Positions 31,701-39,411 of a stretch of 57,344 bases of DNA are shown one piece after another. The notes under the pieces are model-generated. The model was not told the DNA's origin. It worked only from the letters and a program-made list of their open reading frames with translations, and did no database searches. Origin of the DNA: JAPUIN01 sp041580375 (GTDB lineage: Bacteria > Acidobacteriota > Polarisedimenticolia > Gp22-AA2); assembly GCA_041580375.1 (NCBI GenBank), contig JBFGDZ010000001.1, positions 1-57,344 of the forward strand, read 5' to 3'. Made by a program: the position numbers and the translations under genes. Each line of letters opens with the position of its first letter. Positions within the stretch are counted from its first letter, which is position 1.

Positions 31701-32571
31701 GCCCGTGGCGAGCTTCTTCGCCTACCTTGTGACCGGACTCAGCCTGTCCGGTGAATCTCCTCTGGGCCACTCGAGCAGCGGCGCTCCCAGACCAAACGTT
31801 CATGCCTGCGCTTCATCGCTCTTGCATCCTCCGTTCATTCAATCGGTCGCCGTAGGGAACATTGAGGAATCGGTCGCCTGTGACTTCACCGATGCCTGGA
31901 ATCATGCGCTGCTCGCCCTAATCGGGATCAATGTGCGCGTGACGCCGGGTCCGCTGATCGTCGGAGGCACGCATTCGGTGGTTCGAATCGAGGCCCTCGT
32001 CACCGACCTCGACTCGACGTCGGAACGGAATGACCTGTTCGAGGTCACGATGAGCTACATTCCGGATGGGTCCATTCATGAGCGATCGGAGCAACTCCTC
32101 GATGACGGCGGTTCGACGGCCTCACCTTATCCGCAGCGCGGTGCGGTCCCCGAAGATTGCGTCGTTGGCCCCGGCGGCGATCTGCTCTGCACCCCGGCGA
32201 TCTATGCGCTCCGATCCGGCGACCTGGTTCAGGGGGACGACATCCACACCTCTTCCATGGCCCTCTATGACCTCACTCTCGCAGGAGACGGTGAAGAATT
32301 TCTGCTTGATTGCATCGCCCAGGCCTCGGGCCTGAGGTCACAATTCGCCAGTGCAGGCTCCACTCTCGTGTTCAGGATCGACGCAGTCGATCGCGGCGGG
32401 AGGACCGCGACCTGGCCGGACGATCCCGCGGTGATCGCCGCTCCGACGGCGTTCTCGTGCTCGGGTGACGAGTGCCTTTGCTGCATCCTCGTTCAGGGCG
32501 TGACCGACGGTCCTTGCGCAGGGACGCCCGGACTGGAAGGCCCGGATTTTCCGCAGGGCCTGTGTCGCTGA
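28741..32571 (+). CDS. Exported FG-GAP/VCBS repeat protein with thrombospondin type 3 repeats
   Basis: The 1276-residue protein has an export-type hydrophobic stretch late in the N-terminus (about residues 40-57, SLILIPFLLAVLVEPASGG). Then come 14 tandem 49-residue FG-GAP/VCBS repeats (66-751), each with a calcium-binding DxDxDGxxD-like loop (for example GDFDADGMTDVAVAN), predicted to fold as beta-propellers. Thrombospondin type 3 repeats rich in Asp/Cys follow (about 747-923, e.g. DHDGLGDACDNCP), then a unique region ending in a Cys-rich tail. The start is uncertain: no ribosome site precedes 28741 and GTG 28789 is possible. Codon choice looks less GC-biased than in neighbours. It is likely a calcium-stabilised surface or secreted protein; ligand unknown. 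Confidence 0.85.
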   Translation: MEPYPSGWPTQTQRPHVSGLIEPHQHALPAKGRHPSYRSSLILIPFLLAVLVEPASGGSSLFPNRRFIVGERPQSVALGDFDADGMTDVAVANQGSHDVVLLRNTGDGVFAAQLRLPAGAAPTFVAAGDFNADGSLDLAVANEGSDDVSILIADPSGGFLPESRYPVGQSPFAAAVADFDLNGRSDLVVVNPGSDDISILLSRADGRLAPQLREAAGSDPGAVVVGDFNGDRRPDLAVANFSSHDISIYLGLGDGSFTPLPRFMNGPTPRSLVTGDFNDDGIVDLAATNYLSDEVSILLGSGNGSFFPQFRFRVGRFPRSITVGDFDTDGRDDLAVANLLSNDNSVLLGLGNGTFKPEIRVGGGSGPASIAVADLNDDGFPDLITANEFSNDVGFLPGFGDGTFLEPLRYGAGAGPVAIAAADFFGDGPIDLVIANSFSDDISLLPGLGDGRFGPDTRLSVGDRPVSVAVADINRDGRPDLGVANSDSDDISIIRSLPTGSFGPGLRLAAGLDPSSVTFGDLDGDGAQDLVVANAASNDVSVHLGRRGGALTRARHYDAGAGPTSVALADFDEDGHTDLVIANASSNDLTFLRGLGDGTFVFHDTLPVGERPLSLAVGDFDQDGRPDVVVANSFSDDLSVLLNAGGGRFETRERLDPGFRPVSIALGDLDADGSTDLAVVARGSAAVSILLGRGDGSFGPFTSFGVAFNPSSLAIADFNEDGAPDLAVANISSDDISVLINQGPSADSDLDGLRNHEDNCPNARNPEQTDTDHDGLGDACDNCPLTSNRSQKDDDRDAIGDACDPCTDPDRDGWGNSFLSHTECPLDNCPDRANPLQADADVDHLGDACDNCPHVANTDQSDSDGDAFGDSCDNCPLVFNVFQDDRDGDGVGDPCDNCIRTANPTQDDGDRDDEGDLCDLDDGIIVVTLSDRSTILFQREAGFRSFNVYRRSEGEFLDSDGNGAADDYGACLAAEQLGDTVTDSSIPPVASFFAYLVTGLSLSGESPLGHSSSGAPRPNVHACASSLLHPPFIQSVAVGNIEESVACDFTDAWNHALLALIGINVRVTPGPLIVGGTHSVVRIEALVTDLDSTSERNDLFEVTMSYIPDGSIHERSEQLLDDGGSTASPYPQRGAVPEDCVVGPGGDLLCTPAIYALRSGDLVQGDDIHTSSMALYDLTLAGDGEEFLLDCIAQASGLRSQFASAGSTLVFRIDAVDRGGRTATWPDDPAVIAAPTAFSCSGDECLCCILVQGVTDGPCAGTPGLEGPDFPQGLCR
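28936..30993 (+). repeat. Fourteen tandem 147-base units (49-residue FG-GAP repeats)
   Basis: Each unit begins with R-x-x-x-G-x-x-P, has the acidic DF-D-x-DG-x-x-DL-x-V-AN core and ends with the G-DG-x-F turn. All fourteen are 49 residues long with no insertion or deletion. Seven blades make one FG-GAP propeller, so two propellers are expected. Confidence 0.85.
30979..31509 (+). repeat. Thrombospondin type 3 calcium-binding repeats
   Basis: Repeated D-x-D-x-DG-x-GD-x-CDNCP units are read directly in the translation. They are known calcium-binding, disulfide-stabilised elements and act as a rigid spacer after the propeller region. Confidence 0.85.
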
Positions 32572-32741
32572 TTCGCGGCTCGTCGTCCCCCTCCGGCGGC
32601 TCTGGCCCAGCAGCGTTCATTGGGGCAGGTCACAAGCCGGCCCATCGAGACAGGGTGTCGGAGCGGCCGGAGAAGCCTTCCCCCTGTGCATCCATGAGAG
32701 GCCGGCGTTCCGCCTCCGGACATGACCGTGCCGCAAACGGC

Positions 32742-32770
32742 TTGAGCGTCCGATCGTCTTCTGGTATCTT
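32742..32770 (+). promoter_or_regulatory. Predicted promoter of tRNA-Leu
   Basis: TTGAGC at 32742-32747 and TATCTT at 32765-32770 are separated by 17 bases, placing the transcript start a few bases before the tRNA 5' end at 32783. The rest of the 32572-32782 gap shows nothing else I can assign. Confidence 0.65.
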
Positions 32771-32782
32771 ATCGCCTCGCGT

Positions 32783-32869
32783 GCCGAAGTGGCGGAACTG
32801 GCAGACGCGCTAGATTCAGGTTCTAGTGGGGGCAACCCCGTGCAGGTTCAAGTCCTGTCTTCGGCACCA
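32783..32869 (+). tRNA. tRNA-Leu (anticodon CAG)
   Basis: Acceptor arms GCCGAAG and CTTCGGC pair over seven bases. The anticodon stem CTAGA/TCTAG encloses the loop TTCAGGT with anticodon CAG at 32817-32819. A long variable arm (GTGGGGGCAACCCCGT) marks a class II tRNA, the T loop GGTTCAAGTCC is standard, and 3' CCA is encoded. It reads CTG codons, likely the dominant Leu codon in this GC-rich genome. Confidence 0.97.
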
Positions 32870-32952
32870 TCCGCACCGCGCGATTCACATCACGGATACA
32901 ATCCGGCGACCTGAGTTGCGCCGAACGGCCGGCGAATCACGGCGCAACGGCG

Positions 32953-33429
32953 TCACCGCGCTCGCGCCGCGCGCCGGGCCGGGCGGCGGGCGGGCTTCGG
33001 GCCCTCGAGCACGCCGGAGGATCGGCCTGCCAGGGTCTCCAACGTGACCGAGGCGAAGGTGCAGCGCACGATCTCGTCCACCTCGTCGAACAGGACGCGC
33101 AGGCGGCAGGCGAAGGAGGCGTCGCAGTCGTCACCCGGCCTTCCGGCGACGAGGCACTCGCCGGCGCGGCGCCGCGGCTGGAACTGGTCGAGGACGTCCA
33201 GCACGGTCACCCGGGACGGCTTCCGGGCCAGCCGGTATCCGCCGCGCAGGCCGCGCGTGCCGACGGCGATCCCGGACCGCACGAGGCGCTGAAAGACCTT
33301 GGCGAGCGGGCCCTCCGGGATGCGGTACCGGCGCGCCACGCTGGCGGCGGTCACCTGCGCCCCCGGATCGGCGCTCGCCATCTCGAGGGCGGCGTAGAGG
33401 GCGTAACGCGTGCTCTTGTTGAACATCAT
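32953..33429 (-). CDS. Rrf2-family transcriptional regulator (BadM-like candidate)
   Basis: The 158-residue protein has the Rrf2 winged helix (NKSTRYALYAALEMASADPG; IPEGPLAKVFQRLVRSGI; TRGLRGGYRLARKPSRVTVL). It carries cysteines 92, 102 and 108, close to the IscR cluster-binding spacing but with an extra four-residue insertion, so an iron-sulfur or redox signal is possible. A basic tail ends the protein. It is the last gene of the benzoyl-CoA operon, nine bases after a GNAT gene. BadM, an Rrf2 repressor of benzoyl-CoA reductase genes in Rhodopseudomonas palustris, is the closest functional precedent; orthology is not shown. Confidence 0.88.
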   Translation of the reverse strand: MMFNKSTRYALYAALEMASADPGAQVTAASVARRYRIPEGPLAKVFQRLVRSGIAVGTRGLRGGYRLARKPSRVTVLDVLDQFQPRRRAGECLVAGRPGDDCDASFACRLRVLFDEVDEIVRCTFASVTLETLAGRSSGVLEGPKPARRPARRAARAR

Positions 33430-33438
33430 CGCTCGCGG

Positions 33439-33936
33439 TCACTCCTCGCGGCGCGGCCCTGTCAGATCCAGATCGAGACAGAGCCGCGCGGACGGCCGGA
33501 ACCCCTCGTGGTGGAAGAAGCGGATCAGGTCCTGGTCCTCCCACGCGACCTCCGTCCGCAGGCGCGGCACGCGCAGCGCCGAGAGGTTCAGCCGCAGCTG
33601 CCGCAGGAGGGCGGCGCCGACGCCCCGCCCCTGGAACTCGGGATGGACGCCGATCGTCTCGAGCACCGTCACCGGCTCGATCGTGCCGAACTCGCCGTAG
33701 TAGACGCGGGCGAGCAGGAACCCGCAGAAGCACCCCCCGATCTCGGCGGCCAGCGACGCGCGGATGCCGGTCTCGCGCAGGCTCTCCCCGACCTTGAGCT
33801 TCAGGTAGTCGTCGCGGCGCCGGCCCACGAGCCGCGCGTCGATGGCGACGATCGCCTTCAGGTCGTCCGGCCTGAGGTCCCGCACGACGACGTCGCCGCC
33901 CCGCTCTCCCGTCTCCTCCCTCTCCTCCATCGTCAT
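33439..33936 (-). CDS. GNAT-family N-acetyltransferase (BadL-like position)
   Basis: The 165-residue protein starts at ATG 33936 or at a second ATG six bases later, which has better spacing from the ribosome site. It has the GNAT fold: VVVRDLRPDDLKAIVAID, the acetyl-CoA pyrophosphate loop VHPEFQGRGVGAALLRQL and FFHHEGFRPSARLCLDLDL. It lies between the SDR and Rrf2 genes. It resembles the other GNAT in this operon (40199-40675) at both ends, suggesting duplication. The substrate may be a small aromatic amine (as for BadL) or a protein lysine; neither is shown by sequence. Confidence 0.88.
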   Translation of the reverse strand: MTMEEREETGERGGDVVVRDLRPDDLKAIVAIDARLVGRRRDDYLKLKVGESLRETGIRASLAAEIGGCFCGFLLARVYYGEFGTIEPVTVLETIGVHPEFQGRGVGAALLRQLRLNLSALRVPRLRTEVAWEDQDLIRFFHHEGFRPSARLCLDLDLTGPRREE

Positions 33937-33974
33937 CTCCTTCCTCTCCGGCGCCGGCGATCCCTCCGCCCCGC

Positions 33975-34718
33975 TCACGCCATCAGCTGCCCGCCGTCGA
34001 CGCGCAGGACCTGGCCCGTGACGTGGGCGGACAGCGGCGAGCACAGATACAGCGCCGCGCGGGCGACGTCCTCCGGCCGCCCGACGCGGCCCAGGGCGGT
34101 CTCGTCCAGCGCCCGCGCACGGACGTCCGGGGGCAGGCCCGCCGTCATCTCCGTCTCGATGAAACCGGGAGCGATCACGTTGACGCGGATGCCGAACCGG
34201 CCCAACTCGCGGGCGGCCGTCCGGGCGAGCCCGATCAGCCCCGCCTTGCTCGCGGCGTAGTTGGCCTGGCCGAACTTGCCGCGCTCGCCGTTGATCGACG
34301 ACACGAGGACGACCGCGCACTCTCCCGTCTCGCGCATCAGCGGCGCGGCGTGCTTCAGAAGATGAAAGGCGGACTCGAGGTTGACCCGCAGCACGTCCGA
34401 CCACGCCGCGTCCTCCATCTTCCACAGCACGGCGTCGCGCGTGATGCCGGCGCAGTGCACCAGGACGTGCAGCCGCCCGAACGGCCGCGTCGAGGCCGCG
34501 AACAGGGCCCGGATCGCGCCGGGGTCGGCCAGGTCGCACGCCAGGCCGCGGACCCCCGGGGGCGCCTCGCGATCCGGACGATCGACGCTGAAGACCGAGG
34601 CCCCCGCGGCGCCCAGGAGCGCCACGACCGCCCGGCCGATGCCCCCGCTCCCGCCCGTCACGAGCGCGGTCCGACCGCCGAGGTCGATCAGGCGCCCGGG
34701 GTCCGGCGTCGCGCTCAT
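33975..34718 (-). CDS. Short-chain dehydrogenase/reductase (FabG/PhaB-like)
   Basis: The 247-residue NAD(P)-dependent oxidoreductase has the cofactor loop TALVTGGSGGIGRAVV (about residues 18-33), HCAGIT in place of NNAG, the catalytic Ser in LVSSINGERGKFGQ and the YxxxK motif NYAASKAGLIGLA. The C-terminal PGFIETEM and TGQVLRVDGGQLM are typical of 3-oxoacyl reductases. Its ATG overlaps the bcrD stop by four bases. A role in oxidising 3-hydroxy acyl-CoA after ring cleavage is plausible but not proven. Confidence 0.9.
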   Translation of the reverse strand: MSATPDPGRLIDLGGRTALVTGGSGGIGRAVVALLGAAGASVFSVDRPDREAPPGVRGLACDLADPGAIRALFAASTRPFGRLHVLVHCAGITRDAVLWKMEDAAWSDVLRVNLESAFHLLKHAAPLMRETGECAVVLVSSINGERGKFGQANYAASKAGLIGLARTAARELGRFGIRVNVIAPGFIETEMTAGLPPDVRARALDETALGRVGRPEDVARAALYLCSPLSAHVTGQVLRVDGGQLMA

Positions 34719-35581
34719 GCGCCCGCCCCGGCCGACAGGGAGACGCCGCGGCGGGCCAGGGCGCGGGCGCGGAAGGCGCCCCACAGGGCGGCGCCCAGGG
34801 CGCCGGCGAGCACCGAATGCTCGTGGCCGCGGAAACGGATCGTCGCGTTCTGCGCGACCGCCGCCTCGTCCAGGGCGGCGAGGAGGCCTACGTCCGAGGC
34901 GAGCCCGCCCGTGACGAGCACGGTCCCCTCCGCGCCGATCGAAGTGAGAAGCCGGAGGTACCGCCCCGCCATCGACCCGTGGATGCCGCGGATGATGTTG
35001 GCCGTCGTCACGCCCCGCGACACCATGTTGATGACGTCGGTCTCCGCCAGCACGGCGCAGATCGACGAGCACGCCTCGGGGCGATCACCCTGCAGCGACA
35101 GGGGGCCGATCTCCTGCATGGTGATCCCCAGGTACCGGCAGATGCTCTCCAGGAACTGGCCCGAGCCGGAGGCGCACTGGCTGGTCATGCGGTAGCGCAG
35201 GACGCGGCAGCGCTCGTCGGTCAGGATGGCGCGGGCGTGCAGCGCGCCGATGTCGATCACGGCCCGCGCACCGGGATCGAGGAACCGGCCGCCGCGCGCG
35301 TGCGTCGTCATGCCGTAGAAATGTCCGGTGCGGAACTCGAACAGGTCCCCTTCGCCCGTCGTGGCGAGGTAGGCGAGATCGTCCCGGCCGGCGCCCGCCT
35401 CGTCGAGACAGGCGTCGAGCAGCGCCTCGGTCACCCGGCGTGGATCGCGCCGCCGGATGCGCTCGAATCGTCCGGCCAGCATGCGGGCCGGGCCGTCCCG
35501 CTCCTCCTCCACGACGGCGATCTTGACAGTCGAGGACCCGAGGTCGATGCCGGCGACGGTGAGGACGTCCGCGTCGGTCAT
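34715..35581 (-). CDS. bcrD: Benzoyl-CoA reductase subunit D (ATPase component)
   Basis: BcrD and BcrA form the electron-activating ATPase of class I benzoyl-CoA reductase. The 288-residue protein has the ASKHA phosphate loop (AGIDLGSSTVKIAVV). The two cysteines expected to hold the subunit-bridging [4Fe-4S] cluster are Cys136 (MTSQCASGSGQFLE) and Cys175 (EACSSICAVLAETD), 39 residues apart as in the HgdC archetype. VIDIGALHARAIL replaces the DIGGQDxK motif of BcrA. Its length is close to the Thauera subunit as I recall it (about 280). It overlaps both bcrA and the SDR by four bases. Confidence 0.93.
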   Translation of the reverse strand: MTDADVLTVAGIDLGSSTVKIAVVEEERDGPARMLAGRFERIRRRDPRRVTEALLDACLDEAGAGRDDLAYLATTGEGDLFEFRTGHFYGMTTHARGGRFLDPGARAVIDIGALHARAILTDERCRVLRYRMTSQCASGSGQFLESICRYLGITMQEIGPLSLQGDRPEACSSICAVLAETDVINMVSRGVTTANIIRGIHGSMAGRYLRLLTSIGAEGTVLVTGGLASDVGLLAALDEAAVAQNATIRFRGHEHSVLAGALGAALWGAFRARALARRGVSLSAGAGA

Positions 35582-36930
35582 GAAGCCGCCTCCAGGGCGC
35601 CGCCCGGCGCGGCCCCGCCCGTCGCGTCGCCGCCCCCGCTCCCCGTTCGCAGCCACTCGCGGCGCGCGAACAGCGCGGCCCCGAGCGCCCCCGTGTAGAT
35701 CGAGTCGGGCGAGATGTTCATCGTCCGCGCGCCGTAGTTCTCCTTCACGAGGCGGCGCAGCGCGTCGACCGCGGCGGGGTTCTTCGCCACGCCGCCGGTG
35801 AATGTGAACTGCTCCTCGATGCCGCCGGATCGGGCGAGCAGCGACAGGGCGCGCAGGATGATGGCACGATGCAGCCCCGCCAGGATGTCCTCGCGCTTCT
35901 CCCCCAGGGCCAGCCGCTCGCGCAGCTCGGCGCCCGCGAAGACCGTGCAGGTGGAGTTGATCCGGACGGGGCTCGACGACGCGCAGGCCATCGGGCCGAG
36001 CTCGTGCACGCCCATGTTCATCTCGTCCGCGATGTAGCCGAGATAGCGGCCGCACCCGGCGGCGCAGCGATCGTTCATCTGGAACGAGGTCACGATCCCG
36101 CGGGGATCCACCTGGATCGCCTTGGTGTCCTGCCCTCCGATGTCGAGCACCGTCCTCGTGCCCGGGAAGAGCGAGTGCGCCCCCAGGCCGTGGCAGAGGA
36201 TCTCGGAGCGGATCTGCTCCTTGGGAAACGGGAGGGTCTGGCGCCCGTAGCCCGTGCCGACGCTGGCCGCGATCACGAGCGGCACGGCCGCCGCCCGCTC
36301 CACGGCGGCCGCGAGGTCGGCGTCGGGCCGGCCGAGATCCTTCACGGCGCCGCGCGCGTGCAGGGAGAAGTCCTCCGGCCCCGGCGGCGCGTTCTCCACC
36401 TCGAGAACCGCCTTGTCGAAGAGGCCGACGAGGCGCTCGAACCCTGCGCGGCCCGTCTCCGCCGCCTCCTCCGCCAGGTGCAGGTAGCGGCTGCCGGCGA
36501 GGTCCCGGAAAAAATCGCTCCTGCGGTCGGCGCCCGCGGCGTACAGTTCCGCGGCCTCCCCCTCCATCCGCTCCAGGATTCGCGCCAGCGCGTCGCGGAC
36601 GTCGCGGGGCGCGCCGTCACGGCCCGCGCGCTCCAGCATCAGCCCGCCGAGCGAGGCGAGCTGCGCTCGGTATTGTTTCTCGCGGATCCGGCGCCCGAGC
36701 TCGGCCAGCGCGTCCGACCTCGAGCCGGGGTCGACGCCGGCGGCGTGCAGGCCTCCGGCGACGAGGCTGAAGCGGGCGTCGATGAGGGCCTCGTTGCGGG
36801 CCACCTGGCAGGCGACGCGGTAGTTGCTCCGGCTGTTGGTGATGCCGCGGCCGACGGCCCGCCCGTCCTCGTCCAGCAGAACCGCCTTGGTCGTCGTGGA
36901 ACCGAGATCGATGCCGCAGCAGACGTTCAT
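35578..36930 (-). CDS. bcrA: Benzoyl-CoA reductase subunit A (ATPase component)
   Basis: The 450-residue subunit opens CCGIDLGSTTTKAVLLDEDG, has the insertion region typical of BcrA and BadF, then LDIGGQDTKAIQVDP. The bridging-cluster cysteines are Cys289 (NDRCAAGCGRYLGYIADEM) and Cys328 (INSTCTVFAGAELRER), 39 apart. FTFTGGVAKNPAAVDALRRL and NISPDSIYTGALGAALFA close the ATPase fold. It hydrolyses ATP to drive low-potential electron transfer into BcrBC. It overlaps bcrB and bcrD by four bases each. Confidence 0.95.
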   Translation of the reverse strand: MNVCCGIDLGSTTTKAVLLDEDGRAVGRGITNSRSNYRVACQVARNEALIDARFSLVAGGLHAAGVDPGSRSDALAELGRRIREKQYRAQLASLGGLMLERAGRDGAPRDVRDALARILERMEGEAAELYAAGADRRSDFFRDLAGSRYLHLAEEAAETGRAGFERLVGLFDKAVLEVENAPPGPEDFSLHARGAVKDLGRPDADLAAAVERAAAVPLVIAASVGTGYGRQTLPFPKEQIRSEILCHGLGAHSLFPGTRTVLDIGGQDTKAIQVDPRGIVTSFQMNDRCAAGCGRYLGYIADEMNMGVHELGPMACASSSPVRINSTCTVFAGAELRERLALGEKREDILAGLHRAIILRALSLLARSGGIEEQFTFTGGVAKNPAAVDALRRLVKENYGARTMNISPDSIYTGALGAALFARREWLRTGSGGGDATGGAAPGGALEAAS

Positions 36931-38234
36931 GCCGTGGCCCCCGCGCGCTTCTGCTCGATCATCTGAAAATACGACTCGAGGCGATTCTTGATGTTGGCCG
37001 GCGAGAAGAAGCGCGGATCGACGAGATCGCTCTCGATGAACCCCGCGGGGCGGCCGGTGCGGCTCTCCACCTCGCGCAGGATCATGAGCTGCCCGGCGCT
37101 GAACGAGTTGCAGCTCTTGATCGAGTGCACGAGGAGCCCGTCCGCGTCGTAGTCCCGAACGTAGCGGCTGAGCATCTCCACGCGCGACGGCAGGCCCAGG
37201 TTCGTGTAGCAGCCGAGGCAGTACTCGGCCAGGCTCTCGAGCGGGCGCGCGGGGTCGTGGCGGAACCCGTCGTCGTAGACACCGCCGACCCGGGTGTAGG
37301 TGGAGGCGACGACGACGGCCCCCTCGTCGGCGAACATCTTCCAGAACTCGCGGAAGCTCGTCCAGTTCGGCGGGCCCTCCACGACGAGGCGGAACCGCTC
37401 CCGATCGATCGGCCCGTCGGGCGTCATCGGACCGAGGCCCCGTTGCATGCGCTCCCCGACCTCGGCGCGCAGCTCGCGGTAGTACTCGACAGCCTCCTGC
37501 GTGCCCCGGAACGCCGTGAAGATCGGCCCGATGTAGTAGACGCCGCCGAAGTAGGCGTCGATCGGCGACGGCCTGTGGCGGGCCGAGCGCAGCACCCAGT
37601 CCAGATCGTCCTCGGCCCGGGCCGACAGCGCCAGCATCTCCTTCAGCCGGTCCTCGTCGTAGCGCCGTCCCGCCACCTTCTCCAGCGCGGGGATGACGGT
37701 GTCGCGGAGCTGATCCACCACGTACCGGCGCATCGGCTCCGTGATGACGCCGTCGGCCTGGTAGGGCACGTGCAGCATCGTCACCGGCCTGCCGTACTCC
37801 TGCTTCAGGATCTCGAACCACTTCATGAAGGTGAAGCACCCCGTGTAGGAGAGGAGCAGCAAGTCGGGATCCGGCAGACGCTCGCCGGTCGGCCCGACGT
37901 TGCCCGATTTCATCATCCCCAGATCGCACTTCACGTAGCTGCAGACGTCCTCCGAGTGGCCGAGCTTCTCCGCCGCCGCGATGTACTCGCGCGACTTTCC
38001 CCGCATGCCCGATTGCAGGGCGTTGATCTCGGGCAGCACGGGAAGGAGGTCGAAGGATCGCAGCAGCTCCGTCAGGTTGCCGGGCACGAACGTGTAGACG
38101 ACCTTCTCGCCCGTCTCGGGCGCCCGGGCCAGGCGGGCGAAATGCCCGGCGATCATGCGCTTCTGCCCCTCCTGGCTCGCGTCCTTGCGGGCCTTCGCGG
38201 CCCGCCCCGCCTCGCGCGCGTCGGATGCCGTCAT
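36927..38234 (-). CDS. bcrB: Benzoyl-CoA reductase subunit B (ring-reducing component)
   Basis: The 435-residue subunit belongs to the HgdB/FldBC/BcrBC superfamily. Key features are the N-terminal VVYTFVPGNLTELLRSFDLL and cluster-ligand candidates in SEDVCSYVKCDLGMMKSG and LLLLSYTGCFTFMKWFE. Further cysteine motifs are AEYCLGCYTNL and HSIKSCNSFSAGQLM. With BcrC it binds benzoyl-CoA and reduces the ring to cyclohexa-1,5-diene-1-carbonyl-CoA. It starts four bases after bcrC and overlaps bcrA. Length matches the known subunit (about 430). Confidence 0.94.
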   Translation of the reverse strand: MTASDAREAGRAAKARKDASQEGQKRMIAGHFARLARAPETGEKVVYTFVPGNLTELLRSFDLLPVLPEINALQSGMRGKSREYIAAAEKLGHSEDVCSYVKCDLGMMKSGNVGPTGERLPDPDLLLLSYTGCFTFMKWFEILKQEYGRPVTMLHVPYQADGVITEPMRRYVVDQLRDTVIPALEKVAGRRYDEDRLKEMLALSARAEDDLDWVLRSARHRPSPIDAYFGGVYYIGPIFTAFRGTQEAVEYYRELRAEVGERMQRGLGPMTPDGPIDRERFRLVVEGPPNWTSFREFWKMFADEGAVVVASTYTRVGGVYDDGFRHDPARPLESLAEYCLGCYTNLGLPSRVEMLSRYVRDYDADGLLVHSIKSCNSFSAGQLMILREVESRTGRPAGFIESDLVDPRFFSPANIKNRLESYFQMIEQKRAGATA

Positions 38235-38238
38235 CGTC

Positions 38239-39411
38239 TCACCCCTCTCCGAACAACCGGATCGAATCGGCGAACGTCCCCGCCTGCTCGCGGATCACCT
38301 GGAACTGTCCGGTGTTCTCCGAGTACTTGAAGGCCGTGTACGGGATCCCCTCGCGATCCGCGGCGCGCATCGTGAGGGGCTGATCGAGGAGCGCCGGATC
38401 GCAGAAGCTCGGCGCGCAGAAGAGCACCCCATCGGCGCGGCTCTCCCGAACCCGGCGCACGAGGTCGCGGCCGTGCTCCTCGTCGCCGGAGTAGCGCGTC
38501 GGGCTGGCGACGGCGTCGTGCAGGAAGGCGTCGACGAGTTTTTGGAGCGGCTCGCCGTCGGTCGGGATGTCCCCGCGGATGAAGCGGTGCACCTGGACGA
38601 GGTCGTCGTCGACCACGTAGCAGCCCGAGCGTTCGAGCGTGCGGATCAGGGCCAGCGGCGGCTGCTCGCAGAACGCCCCCGTCAGGAGGACCCGCACCTG
38701 GTCCATCGGCCGCCGCGACGCGTCCGAGCGCGCCGCGTCGCGGTACGCGGTGAGCATGCGGGAGAACTCCTCCACGGGCAGGACGAGCCCGGCGCGCAGA
38801 ATGAGATAGAGCTCGGCGGTCGGTATCCTCCAGGGCTCCTCCCGCCGCAGCGCGTACAGATCGCCGACGAGACGCCGGTTCTCGTTGTAGAGACGGATCG
38901 ACTCGCGCAGGGCCCCGGCGTCGTACGGGCGCGCCCCGTGCTCTTCGAGATCGCGGGACAGCCCTTCCAGCTCCTTCCGATAGAACGCCCCTCCGAGAGC
39001 GGGATCGAAGTTCTGCGGGACGTCGAGGTAGCGCACCAGCCGTTCCGGGAATTTCAGCCTCCACATGCCCGACAGGTTCCGGATGACGTCGCAGATGGCC
39101 GGGAAGATCATGCCGTCCAGGCAGTCCAGGCTCCCGTTCAGGCCCAGCTCGATGGTGCTCCTCGGGATGTGGCAGATGTAGGACTGATAGAACGCGTCGC
39201 CGCGGATGATCTCGACGCCGTCCCCGCCCCCCATGATGCCGACGGGGAGGGCGCCCTGGGCGTGCAGCAGCTCGCGCGGGACGTAGATCGGCATGAACCC
39301 GATCGCCGGCCGGCCGCTGCGCTCCTTGTGGCGGCGCACCGACCCGAGCCCGAGATCCCGATACAGGGCCTCCGCCTCGCGGAGAACCCCGGCGGGACCC
39401 GCGCGGGTCAC
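38239..39411 (-). CDS. bcrC: Benzoyl-CoA reductase subunit C (ring-reducing component)
   Basis: The 390-residue protein starts at GTG 39411, whose GTGA overlaps the dch stop; this start gives a length near the known subunit (about 385). An open frame further upstream is antisense noise. Motifs include IGFMPIYVPRELLHAQGALP, YQSYICHIPRSTIELGL, LDCLDGMIFPAICDVIRNLS and VRVLLTGAFCEQPPLALIR, with Cys in positions typical of HgdA/BcrC subunits. It pairs with BcrB in the active-site component. Confidence 0.94.
   Translation of the reverse strand: MTRAGPAGVLREAEALYRDLGLGSVRRHKERSGRPAIGFMPIYVPRELLHAQGALPVGIMGGGDGVEIIRGDAFYQSYICHIPRSTIELGLNGSLDCLDGMIFPAICDVIRNLSGMWRLKFPERLVRYLDVPQNFDPALGGAFYRKELEGLSRDLEEHGARPYDAGALRESIRLYNENRRLVGDLYALRREEPWRIPTAELYLILRAGLVLPVEEFSRMLTAYRDAARSDASRRPMDQVRVLLTGAFCEQPPLALIRTLERSGCYVVDDDLVQVHRFIRGDIPTDGEPLQKLVDAFLHDAVASPTRYSGDEEHGRDLVRRVRESRADGVLFCAPSFCDPALLDQPLTMRAADREGIPYTAFKYSENTGQFQVIREQAGTFADSIRLFGEG

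Noticed and set aside
32783..32869. tRNA-Leu as an integration site for a mobile element
   Set aside because: No integrase, no repeated tRNA 3' end and no island-like genes are seen on either side.
32870..32952. Intrinsic terminator after the Rrf2 gene
   Set aside because: A short CGCCG/CGGCG hairpin exists but no T-run follows on the minus strand.
36927..39411. 2-hydroxyacyl-CoA dehydratase subunits instead of BcrB/BcrC
   Set aside because: Two ATPase subunits of BcrA and BcrD size, plus dch, oah and had in the same operon, point to benzoyl-CoA reductase.
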